Below are positions 1 to 5,763 of a stretch of 8,079 nt of DNA, piece by piece. The stretch covers positions 1 to 8,079 of the forward strand of contig JAQBNX010000031.1 in assembly GCA_028288385.1 (NCBI GenBank). The letters run 5' to 3'. A program made the translations under genes and the position numbers. This DNA is from Spirosoma sp. Its GTDB lineage: Bacteria; Bacteroidota; Bacteroidia; Cytophagales; Spirosomataceae. The notes below the pieces were generated by a model. It did no database searches and was not told the origin of the DNA. It was given only the letters and a program-made list of their open reading frames with translations. Each line of letters begins with the position of its first letter. Positions within the stretch are counted from its first letter, which is position 1.

Positions 1-670
1 GCCCGAATCACTTGCGCCGGAGAACCGCCGACCGTTCGATTGGCGACGGGCTAACCCGGTTGGGTCACTCATGAACCTGGGCCGTTATCCGGTCATTTTG
101 GGGCTTGTTGCGTCGCTGGTACTGATCTACATCGCTGGCTTTGCCGTGCAGGGTACCTGGACATTCTACACAATGGAGAAATTCAAATGGGATGAAAAAA
201 TGGTGGGCTGGTCGCTGGCAACTATTGGACTGTGCTTTGCCATTGTGCAGGGTGGTTTGAGTCGCATTATTATTCCCAAACTGGGGCAGCAGCGGTCAGT
301 TTATGTGGGGCTGCTGTTCAGTGCCCTCGGATTTGCGCTTTTTGCGTTTGCCACCCAAAGCTGGATGATGTTTGCCTTCATGGGTGTTTACGCCCTGGGT
401 GGTATTGCGGGGCCGTCAGTACAGGGCATTATTTCGGGTCAGGTACCGGCCAACGAACAGGGCGAAGTGCAGGGGGCACTCACCAGCCTTACGAGCACTA
501 CGTCCATCATCGGGCCACTCATCATGACCAATCTGTTTTCCTACTTTACGGCGACAAATGCACCTATTTATTTTCCTGGTGCGCCTTATCTGTTAGGAGC
601 TGCCTTAACGCTCGTTAGTGCAGGACTGGCCTGGCGTGGTTTCCGAAACGCCCGTATCGTAGCGGCCTAA
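1..670 (+). CDS. TCR/Tet-family MFS drug exporter, C-terminal half (5' end outside window)
   Basis: Reading from base 2, the frame is open through the ATG at 71, so that ATG is internal. The upstream 23 residues (PESLAPENRRPFDWRRANPV and on) match the central cytoplasmic loop typical of TetA-like exporters. The window holds about 222 residues of a family usually near 400, meaning the second six-helix half. A motif-A-like loop is visible (SRIIIPKLGQQRS), between what should be helices 8 and 9, and the rest alternates hydrophobic helices with short loops. The family exports tetracycline or other small molecules in exchange for protons at the inner membrane. Many Bacteroidota chromosomal copies have no proven drug substrate, so resistance should not be assumed. 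The stop is TAA at 668-670. Family assignment is firm; substrate is unknown. Confidence 0.9.
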   Translation, partial: PESLAPENRRPFDWRRANPVGSLMNLGRYPVILGLVASLVLIYIAGFAVQGTWTFYTMEKFKWDEKMVGWSLATIGLCFAIVQGGLSRIIIPKLGQQRSVYVGLLFSALGFALFAFATQSWMMFAFMGVYALGGIAGPSVQGIISGQVPANEQGEVQGALTSLTSTTSIIGPLIMTNLFSYFTATNAPIYFPGAPYLLGAALTLVSAGLAWRGFRNARIVAA

Positions 671-708
671 GAAAGAGCGTTGTATCAGCCTGATAAACAT
701 TCAGGAAC

Positions 709-735
709 GTAAGCGGTTAAAAATACTCAGCTTAC
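709..735 (+). repeat. Inverted repeat just before the FKBP gene
   Basis: GTAAGC at 709-714 and GCTTAC at 730-735 are perfect inverted copies with a 15-base spacer, ending 8 bases before the ATG at 744. A smaller pair, CCTGA (689-693) and TCAGG (701-705), lies just upstream. Either could be an operator half-site pair or an RNA hairpin controlling translation of the FKBP gene. Six-base stems arise often by chance, so confidence is low. No T-run follows, which argues against a terminator for the MFS gene. Confidence 0.25.
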
Positions 736-743
736 TTGACGCT

Positions 744-1268
744 ATGAAAAATATTGGATTTACGCTATTAGTGTGGACGCTGATCGCTGCGGGTTGTAAG
801 AAAGCCGATCAGACCCTATCAACACCCTCTTCTTCAGCACCCTCATCTCAGACGCAGGCCAATGGCTGTAACCCTGCTCCAATTACGTTTAAAGCGCCCC
901 AGGCAGAATTAACGGCATTAAAGCAATACATTGACGCCAATGGAATCAAAGCAACAGTGGATGATCGGGGCTTTTATTACGTCATTGACTCACCAGGTAC
1001 AGGTGCAAAACCCACTGTTTGTTCCAACGTGACGGTTAATTATGCTGGCACACTTACCAATGGTACCACATTTGATAGTAATAAGGGTATCAGCTTTACC
1101 CTGAATCAACTTATTATTGGCTGGCAGGAAGGAATTCCACTAATTGCTCCTGGTGGCAGTATTACGCTGTATCTGCCACCTAGTCTGGCCTATGGATCGC
1201 AGGCGCAGAATAGCATTCCTGCCAATTCAATTCTGGTTTTCAAAATTGACCTGATTCGAATCAACTAG
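744..1268 (+). CDS. FKBP-type peptidyl-prolyl cis-trans isomerase, lipoprotein
   Basis: This 174-residue protein has an N-terminal lipoprotein signal (hydrophobic stretch, then AAGC with Cys18), a Ser/Thr-rich linker to about residue 40, and one FKBP domain at about 75-174. Counterparts of the FKBP12 active-site residues are present: Tyr100, Phe110-Asp111, Leu123-Ile124, Trp127, Tyr150 and Phe166. It should therefore be an active isomerase catalysing cis-trans turnover of X-Pro bonds, anchored by lipid in the periplasm or outer membrane and helping fold envelope proteins. Two further cysteines, Cys42 and Cys93, could form a disulfide. It follows the MFS gene after 73 bases and converges on the YceI gene. 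Single-domain FKBP lipoproteins of this size are common in Bacteroidota. Family is certain; clients are unknown. Confidence 0.93.
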   Translation: MKNIGFTLLVWTLIAAGCKKADQTLSTPSSSAPSSQTQANGCNPAPITFKAPQAELTALKQYIDANGIKATVDDRGFYYVIDSPGTGAKPTVCSNVTVNYAGTLTNGTTFDSNKGISFTLNQLIIGWQEGIPLIAPGGSITLYLPPSLAYGSQAQNSIPANSILVFKIDLIRIN

Positions 1269-1270
1269 TA

Positions 1271-1305
1271 CCTGGTTTGCCATCCACAGTACATTCCAGG
1301 GATGG
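1271..1305. terminator. Possible hairpin between the convergent FKBP and YceI genes
   Basis: CCATCC (1280-1285) pairs with GGATGG (1300-1305) around a 14-base loop. An alternative pairing is CCTGG (1271-1275) with CCAGG (1296-1300); the two exclude each other. It lies 3 to 37 bases past the FKBP stop, where a terminator is expected. There is no T-run on either strand, so termination is only a guess from position. Confidence 0.25.
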
Positions 1306-1332
1306 ATTCCGTAATAATCTAACTGAGTTGAA

Positions 1333-1347
1333 CTCTTTGTTAAAGAG
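1333..1347 (-). terminator. Short hairpin across the YceI stop codon
   Basis: CTCTTT (1333-1338) and AAAGAG (1342-1347) form a perfect six-pair stem around a three-base loop. The YceI stop codon (TAA, 1340-1342 on the minus strand) lies in the loop and its edge. It could mark the 3' end of the minus-strand transcript, or serve both convergent genes. The stem is AT-rich and no clear T-run follows on the minus strand, so this is a weak terminator candidate. Confidence 0.3.
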
Positions 1348-1894
1348 CAAAAACGGCTATAAACTTAAGCGTCATCATGTCCTCTGTTTTCATGCCTAAA
1401 AACGATGGACGCTCAATGTTATAGGTGGTCATACTCACGGGAAACTCGCCTGTAAGGGTCATCTTGCCACCAGTATCTTTTCGGGTAGCCTGTAGGGTTA
1501 CCGGTTTTGTAACACCATGAAAGGTAAGGTTGCCTGTAGCTGTCAATGTTCCGTCTGGTGCTGGTTTAATATCTGAGCTGACGAACGTAACGTTGGGGTA
1601 TTTCAAACCGTCGAGTACTTCCATGGCGTGTGAGTCACGGTTGCTGTTGCCACTGTCGAATGAAGACACTTTAATTGAAACTGCCACGCTTTCTACCTGC
1701 TTAGTGTCTTCATTGTAGGTAGCCGCAGCGTTAACGGCATGGCTAACACCCCCCCACTCGTGTAGCGGATGTTTGGCTGAATAGCTCACTGTTGATATAG
1801 CTTTATCAGCTAGAAGTTTGCGTTTTGCCTGAGGTACAACAAAGGCGCACAGGCACAGGACTGCCAGTAGACAGCCATACAGCGAATGTTTCAT
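1340..1894 (-). CDS. YceI-family secreted lipocalin-like protein
   Basis: This 184-residue protein starts with a Sec signal peptide (hydrophobic residues about 5-20, cleavage probably near residue 23). The YceI domain fills the rest. Family signatures are visible: the segment around Phe79-Asp80 and Arg86-Asp87 followed by KYPNVTF (98-104), and LTFHGVTKPVTL (113-124). YceI proteins form an extended lipocalin-like barrel, and structures of relatives hold a polyisoprenoid or quinone-like chain. The exact role is not settled. It is the last gene of the minus-strand block, 91 bases after a b561-like membrane protein. In E. coli yceI lies beside yceJ, which encodes a cytochrome b561 homologue, so the pairing recurs. 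The likely location is the periplasm. Ligand binding and any electron-transfer role here are inference. Confidence 0.92.
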   Translation of the reverse strand: MKHSLYGCLLAVLCLCAFVVPQAKRKLLADKAISTVSYSAKHPLHEWGGVSHAVNAAATYNEDTKQVESVAVSIKVSSFDSGNSNRDSHAMEVLDGLKYPNVTFVSSDIKPAPDGTLTATGNLTFHGVTKPVTLQATRKDTGGKMTLTGEFPVSMTTYNIERPSFLGMKTEDMMTLKFIAVFAL

Positions 1895-1967
1895 GATGTC
1901 TGTTGGTAAGTGGTTAGTAGTTGATCGCCTTCAGGAAAGCCGTCGCAGCGTTTTGGTAAACCCCAAA

Positions 1968-1980
1968 CACCGGTGCGGTG
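1968..1980 (-). terminator. Hairpin between the b561-like gene and YceI (possible attenuator)
   Basis: On the minus strand CACCG, loop CAC, CGGTG forms a five-pair GC-rich stem, extendable by a G-T and an A-T pair, starting 5 bases after the stop of the b561-like gene. It is followed by TTTGGGGTTT. This resembles a weak intrinsic terminator or attenuator that could lower YceI expression relative to the upstream genes. The remaining gap to the YceI start shows no convincing promoter. Confidence 0.3.
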
Positions 1981-1985
1981 CTAAC

Positions 1986-2723
1986 CTAAAATTTCAGCGC
2001 AATGATCGATGCTGCGTAGGTTATGAACGTAGTGTAAGCTGCCGCCCGGTGGTAAGGCTTAAGTTGATAGTTCTCCTGTATCATTCTCGCCAGTACGTTC
2101 GTGGTAATCATGCCCGTCAGGTGCACAATGGCTAAATATTTATGCAACTTGATGGTACTGAACCCACGCTTTGAACCAATTATAGGGGGCGGAGTAAACA
2201 AGGACAACGCCAGGGTTGTGCCATAGGAGTAATTGATGAACATAGCAGTCCGCTCGTGCCACCGTTTCGTGGTGAAATACGATTCTCCCGTTGCGTTGTA
2301 AAGTTTAGCGCCGAGCAGTCCCTGTGCTACAAACCCGGCTAGCGTAACGAAGCCGCCAATCTGGTGCGTCACCAGCATGGCCCGTCTTACATTCAGTTCT
2401 TTAGCGCGGCTTTCGGTTGTTAGCGGGGCCACATTCAGCACACGCAGCAGCCCCTTGGGGCCCCAGAACGCCCGCTGCGTAAACAACATTTTAGACGGTA
2501 GCAATGACTGTGTTTCGGTTGAGTCTGTGAGACCTGCCAGCAGGTCTTCAGCGCTGCTTCCGGGAGCCGACGTATCGGCCGGAGTTACTTTTCCAACCGC
2601 CCGAGCACTGTCGGCTGTGGTAGCGCCAGCGGTAGAAGTTACTCCAGTCGTGCTGGTTGTTTGCCCAAAAGTTGTTAAGCTGACCAGCAGTAAATTTGCC
2701 AGCCCGGTAAGGAAATATCTCAT
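1986..2723 (-). CDS. Four-helix membrane protein with cytochrome b561-like histidines
   Basis: This 245-residue protein has a signal peptide (residues 1-20, ending TFGQ), a Thr/Ala-rich low-complexity stretch to about 60, a soluble segment to about 112, and four predicted membrane helices at about 115-137, 158-178, 194-213 and 227-243. Histidines fall at His120 (helix 1), His156 (start of helix 2), His194 and His201 (helix 3), and His225 (start of helix 4). Pairing helix 1 with 3 and helix 2 with 4 would place two hemes near opposite faces of the membrane, as in the four-helix core of cytochrome b561. I therefore call it a probable diheme b-type electron carrier, but no exact family signature was recognised. 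It lies between a Rieske gene (79 bases upstream) and a YceI gene (91 bases downstream), both fitting redox work. It could instead be a non-heme membrane protein of an uncharacterised family. Confidence 0.7.
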   Translation of the reverse strand: MRYFLTGLANLLLVSLTTFGQTTSTTGVTSTAGATTADSARAVGKVTPADTSAPGSSAEDLLAGLTDSTETQSLLPSKMLFTQRAFWGPKGLLRVLNVAPLTTESRAKELNVRRAMLVTHQIGGFVTLAGFVAQGLLGAKLYNATGESYFTTKRWHERTAMFINYSYGTTLALSLFTPPPIIGSKRGFSTIKLHKYLAIVHLTGMITTNVLARMIQENYQLKPYHRAAAYTTFITYAASIIALKF

Positions 2724-2790
2724 AATGCAGGGTACGACGGAATGGGCTATTGCGTGGCTGAGCAGACTGCGCCACTTACGTAATAGTGCC

Positions 2791-2814
2791 GTAAAGGCGT
2801 TGTTAAGCCTTTAC
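2791..2814 (-). repeat. Perfect 8-bp hairpin enclosing the Rieske stop codon
   Basis: GTAAAGGC (2791-2798) and GCCTTTAC (2807-2814) are exact inverted copies around an eight-base loop that contains the TAA stop (2803-2805, read on the minus strand). The stem begins in the last sense codons. No T-run follows in the direction of transcription, so it is more likely an RNA stability, processing or partial-attenuation element than a full terminator. It precedes the b561-like start by about 68 bases. Confidence 0.5.
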
Positions 2815-3315
2815 CTGGAGTTTATTGCCATCAGCGCTCAGGATGGTTTTGTACTGCTTTACGTCCTTTGTGGCTTCCTGATTAGGCTTGACTTTACCGT
2901 CTGTTCCATATAAGCTCTGGTGAATATTGCATCTAAAAACGTCGTCTGCCAGCTGATACTCCAGGTTACCACCCTGGTGGGTGCAAATCCTTCCAATAGC
3001 CACTATGTTGTTGCCTTTTGAATTAGCCACAACTATGTCGCCTACGTTTGCGTAACCCCCAACCGTTTTCAGGGATTTAAAATCGGCATGGGTCAGATCG
3101 AGCGTAAAATCAACGGGTCCCTTGCTGCTGTCGGCATTGCCTGTCAGGCCGGTGGAGTTTGTTGATGTAGTGGCGGGTGCTGGGTCACTGCTTTTTGAAC
3201 AGGCTGTCATGGTCGTGCCCAAACAATAGAAGGACATAAGGGCAGCACTGCTTAAACCTAAACTACGCAGAAACTCCCCGCGCTTCATTTGATCAATAGC
3301 TGGATTTGTTTTCAT
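2803..3315 (-). CDS. Rieske [2Fe-2S] lipoprotein
   Basis: From the chosen ATG (3313-3315) the protein is 170 residues. An ATG 36 bases upstream (3351) adds a non-signal-like MLLDLTLLNPQL, and Met10 is another possible start. The export signal KRGEFLRSLGLSS with a hydrophobic stretch and Cys39 (MTACS) looks like a Tat-type lipoprotein signal, but the second twin arginine is Gly. A Ser/Thr-rich linker (40-65) leads to a Rieske domain at about 68-170. Cluster ligands are clear: Cys111 and His113 (CTHQGG), then Cys129 and His132 (CNIHQS). The extra cysteine pair that forms a disulfide in bc1-type Rieske proteins is absent (Gly116 and Ile131 instead), so it resembles ferredoxin-type Rieske proteins. 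The role is one-electron transfer at the periplasmic membrane surface. It lies between the barrel regulator and the b561-like gene; its partner is inferred from that. Confidence 0.92.
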   Translation of the reverse strand: MKTNPAIDQMKRGEFLRSLGLSSAALMSFYCLGTTMTACSKSSDPAPATTSTNSTGLTGNADSSKGPVDFTLDLTHADFKSLKTVGGYANVGDIVVANSKGNNIVAIGRICTHQGGNLEYQLADDVFRCNIHQSLYGTDGKVKPNQEATKDVKQYKTILSADGNKLQVKA

Positions 3316-3372
3316 CAATTGTGGGTTCAATAGAGTTAGGTCTAACAACAATAAAAAGAAGTGGAGTACTGG

Positions 3373-5127
3373 TTAAAGTTTATAGCGAAGCGAGAAAAAC
3401 GCTCCCGTACTCAACAAATCAATTTTAAAATACCCAACACCTTTCAAGGGTACTTTTACGAACGGCTCAACCTGCCACGACAGCCGCCGGCTCAGGGCCT
3501 GCTCATAACCCATTGACAGGTTCAGCTGACTAAAGCCATATCCTCCCGTCTTGCCATGCCACCCCGTCATACTGGGATAAGCGCTAGGGTAAACGTGGAC
3601 CTTATCTGCCTCAGCATAGATATACTCATAGTCTTCTTTCTGCATTATGTAGGTTGTTACGCCCCCACTCACAAACCATCGGCTTGGTGGCTGACCATTT
3701 GATCGCGGACGTAGTGCCACATCATAGCGCAGGTTTAGCGGAATATCAAGCATATTGCAACGGCCGTCAACACTTTGAGGTAATACCCGCCACTTCGCTG
3801 TGTAGTCTGGCAGTTCATACTCCGCGGTTGACGCCTTATAGACCTTCGTACTACGTAGCACCCCCGCCTGAATGGTCCACCGGGACGCCATCCGGTATTC
3901 CAGCAGCAGACCCACATTCGTACCGGGCCGCGAAAGGTCTTTCAGGCCAATACCGCTTAGATCCGGTGACACGACAAATCTGACACTCATCCCTTTTTGC
4001 TGGGGCGCTGGTTGGGTAGATACCGGCTGCCCGTGCTCAACTATTGCCGGTACTACTGGGTTGGGGGGTAACGTAACATCCCGGCCGATGAAGGCCAGTG
4101 GTTTGGCCCATTGCCCAGGTTTGCTGGTAAGCTCCATAAACGAAGGCATTAAGGCTGGCTGTACTGGTTGCTCCAAGTTTGCCTGCGCACTAACTGGGGG
4201 GGCATCGGTGGCGGCAACTGAATACACCGTTGCATTGCCAGCACGTAACGACCTGCTACCGTTACCCCGCTTTTTTACCAGGGATTGGCCCGAGGCATTC
4301 ATGGTTAGCTGGCGCTTAGTAAACGACCGTTCAGGCTCTATGATGGGGTCTGTTGTAGATAACGTCGCTTTCAAACCGTTTTTGTGGGTATCGACACCCT
4401 GGCTCACCTGCCTTTGGCTTGTAGTACCAGATCGAGTGCGTCCAATACGTTTCATGGTAGCGGCTAACTTGCCGGCTTTAGCCGGGCTTGCTGACACCCC
4501 TGGAACGGCATCATTTACCGCCGAAGGCCGGGACACTGAATTGGAGCGCCCGGCTCGCATTGTTGGCTTACCAAATTTACTGCTACGGTCCGTCACTCCG
4601 GCTGTCGTTGGAAGACTACGTTTGTCAGTAGTCGATGAAACGACCGATTCATCGGTGTTAGTTACCATTTCATCTGCCCGGTCTGCCTTTACAACTCGTT
4701 GTTTATCAACAGATTGCGTAAAGATCTCTTTACTATGCCCATCGGCTTTTGATAAATCGGCCGAAACTGTCTCTTTTGAACGTAGTGAACCATTATCAAC
4801 AGGCTGTTGCCGATGCGGTGCAGTGCTATCAGGCAGCGGGACCTTATCCGACCAAGCAGATTGCGCCATTGCGACGCCAGAATTCACGGTTTGGCTGGCT
4901 CTTGCCTGTTTCCGGTTTGCATTCCAGCTACCAGCAGTCAGAACCACCAGCAACAGCACTGGAAGGCCCCAGCGAAGCACATGTTCCCAGACCGTCAGCC
5001 GGTCGTGAACATCGAGTCGGTTTTTCAGGGCTTGCCAGGCCGCCGGATCATACGGAACATCAAACTCTTCAGCCGACTTTCTGAAGAGTCCGTCCAATTG
5101 GTTATCGGTTGGCTCTTGCATACTCAT
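3373..5127 (-). CDS. Predicted envelope-spanning regulator: anti-sigma-like N-terminus, one membrane helix, long linker, outer-membrane beta-barrel
   Basis: This 584-residue protein has an acidic cytoplasmic N-terminus (about 1-48, with DGLFRKSAEEFDVPYDPAAW), one membrane helix (about 52-68, LRWGLPVLLLVVLTAGSW), and a 310-residue Ser/Thr/Lys-rich linker of low complexity. From about 381 to 584 it has alternating aromatic strands typical of a small, perhaps eight-stranded, outer-membrane beta-barrel, ending FFSLRYKL like a barrel-insertion signal. It overlaps the sigma factor gene by 26 bases (start at 5127) or 20 (Met3, 5121), so translation is probably coupled. Context and layout suggest it holds the sigma factor at the inner membrane and senses a signal at the outer membrane. 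The N-terminal resemblance to anti-sigma regions is by layout and context only; no defined zinc or FecR motif is visible. If exported whole, the barrel may instead simply be a surface protein. Confidence 0.75.
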   Translation of the reverse strand: MSMQEPTDNQLDGLFRKSAEEFDVPYDPAAWQALKNRLDVHDRLTVWEHVLRWGLPVLLLVVLTAGSWNANRKQARASQTVNSGVAMAQSAWSDKVPLPDSTAPHRQQPVDNGSLRSKETVSADLSKADGHSKEIFTQSVDKQRVVKADRADEMVTNTDESVVSSTTDKRSLPTTAGVTDRSSKFGKPTMRAGRSNSVSRPSAVNDAVPGVSASPAKAGKLAATMKRIGRTRSGTTSQRQVSQGVDTHKNGLKATLSTTDPIIEPERSFTKRQLTMNASGQSLVKKRGNGSRSLRAGNATVYSVAATDAPPVSAQANLEQPVQPALMPSFMELTSKPGQWAKPLAFIGRDVTLPPNPVVPAIVEHGQPVSTQPAPQQKGMSVRFVVSPDLSGIGLKDLSRPGTNVGLLLEYRMASRWTIQAGVLRSTKVYKASTAEYELPDYTAKWRVLPQSVDGRCNMLDIPLNLRYDVALRPRSNGQPPSRWFVSGGVTTYIMQKEDYEYIYAEADKVHVYPSAYPSMTGWHGKTGGYGFSQLNLSMGYEQALSRRLSWQVEPFVKVPLKGVGYFKIDLLSTGAFFSLRYKL

Positions 5128-5680
5128 CGTAGTTTACGTGCTTTAGATACAGCCGGAGTTTCTCCCGCGCCCGGGCCAGATTCGACTTCGACGCCCCGAC
5201 CGAAATGCCGAGTTGTTCGGCAATTTCGTCGTGCGTAAATCCATCCATAACATACAGGTTGAATACCAGTCGATAAGCGGGCGATAGTCGCTGGATCAGT
5301 TCCAGCAGTTCTTCGTGCGCCAATTGGCTGTTTGCATCGGCCGACTCCGACACAATGGTTTGCCCGGCCCGTTCGACATCATCAAAATGGTGGTGCCGAA
5401 CTTCCTGTCGGTAGTGGTCGAGCGCTGCATTGATCAGAATTCGACGAAGCCAGCCCTTAAAAGGTTGTGCAGTGTCATACTGGTCAAGGCGGGTAAAAAC
5501 TTTTAGAAAGCCGTCATTCAATACTTCCAGCGCGCCTTCGCGGGTTGGTGCATAGCGCAGGCAAACACTCATGGCATACCCGTAGAACTGCCGGTAGAGC
5601 AGCTCCTGACTTTTCCGGTGGTTGCGAAGGCAACCGGCCAGTAGGTCAGGTAAGGGGTGTATGATGGGAGCGTTAGCCAT
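5102..5680 (-). CDS. ECF-type RNA polymerase sigma factor (sigma-70 family)
   Basis: This 192-residue protein has the two-domain ECF layout and no sigma-1.1 or sigma-3. Region 2 spans about residues 22-92 (LLYRQFYGYAMSVCLRYAPT, then EVLNDGFLKVF and PFKGWLRRILINAALDHYR, matching the core-binding and -10-reading helices). Region 4 spans about 125-178 (LIQRLSPAYRLVFNLYVMDG, then HDEIAEQLGISVGASKSNLARAREKLR, a helix-turn-helix for the -35 element). It directs core polymerase to a small target set. It lies 83 bases after the repeat lipoprotein gene and overlaps the barrel fusion, its probable regulator. No clear promoter was found in the 83-base gap. Targets are unknown; the adjoining redox genes are the obvious candidates by position. 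Confidence 0.95.
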   Translation of the reverse strand: MANAPIIHPLPDLLAGCLRNHRKSQELLYRQFYGYAMSVCLRYAPTREGALEVLNDGFLKVFTRLDQYDTAQPFKGWLRRILINAALDHYRQEVRHHHFDDVERAGQTIVSESADANSQLAHEELLELIQRLSPAYRLVFNLYVMDGFTHDEIAEQLGISVGASKSNLARAREKLRLYLKHVNYDEYARANR

Positions 5681-5763
5681 TAATCTGTCGGATTGTTTCG
5701 AGCGTACTTTTCAAAAACGGCTGGATCAACTAAGGACAACCATTAATTCGTCATCGTAATAGT

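Noticed and set aside
71..670. ATG at 71 as true start of the MFS gene
   Set aside because: The same frame is open to the left edge and its residues match the TetA central loop, so the gene starts outside the window.
1..670. TetA-like exporter as an acquired tetracycline resistance gene
   Set aside because: No mobile element, resistance regulator or composition shift is visible nearby; family membership alone does not show resistance.
2377..2913. Plus-strand open frame of 178 codons
   Set aside because: It runs antisense across the b561-like gene and the end of the Rieske gene, with no signal, domain or start context of its own.
3872..5008. Long open frame (378 codons) on the plus strand
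   Set aside because: It lies fully antisense to the barrel fusion gene, whose product has a coherent helix-linker-barrel layout. The plus-strand product has no recognisable domain and is Ser/Arg/Cys-rich as shadow frames are.
5681..5763. Promoter for the sigma factor in its 83-base upstream gap
   Set aside because: A TTTTTG stretch is present but no TAnnTTTG lies at a fitting distance, so no site was annotated.
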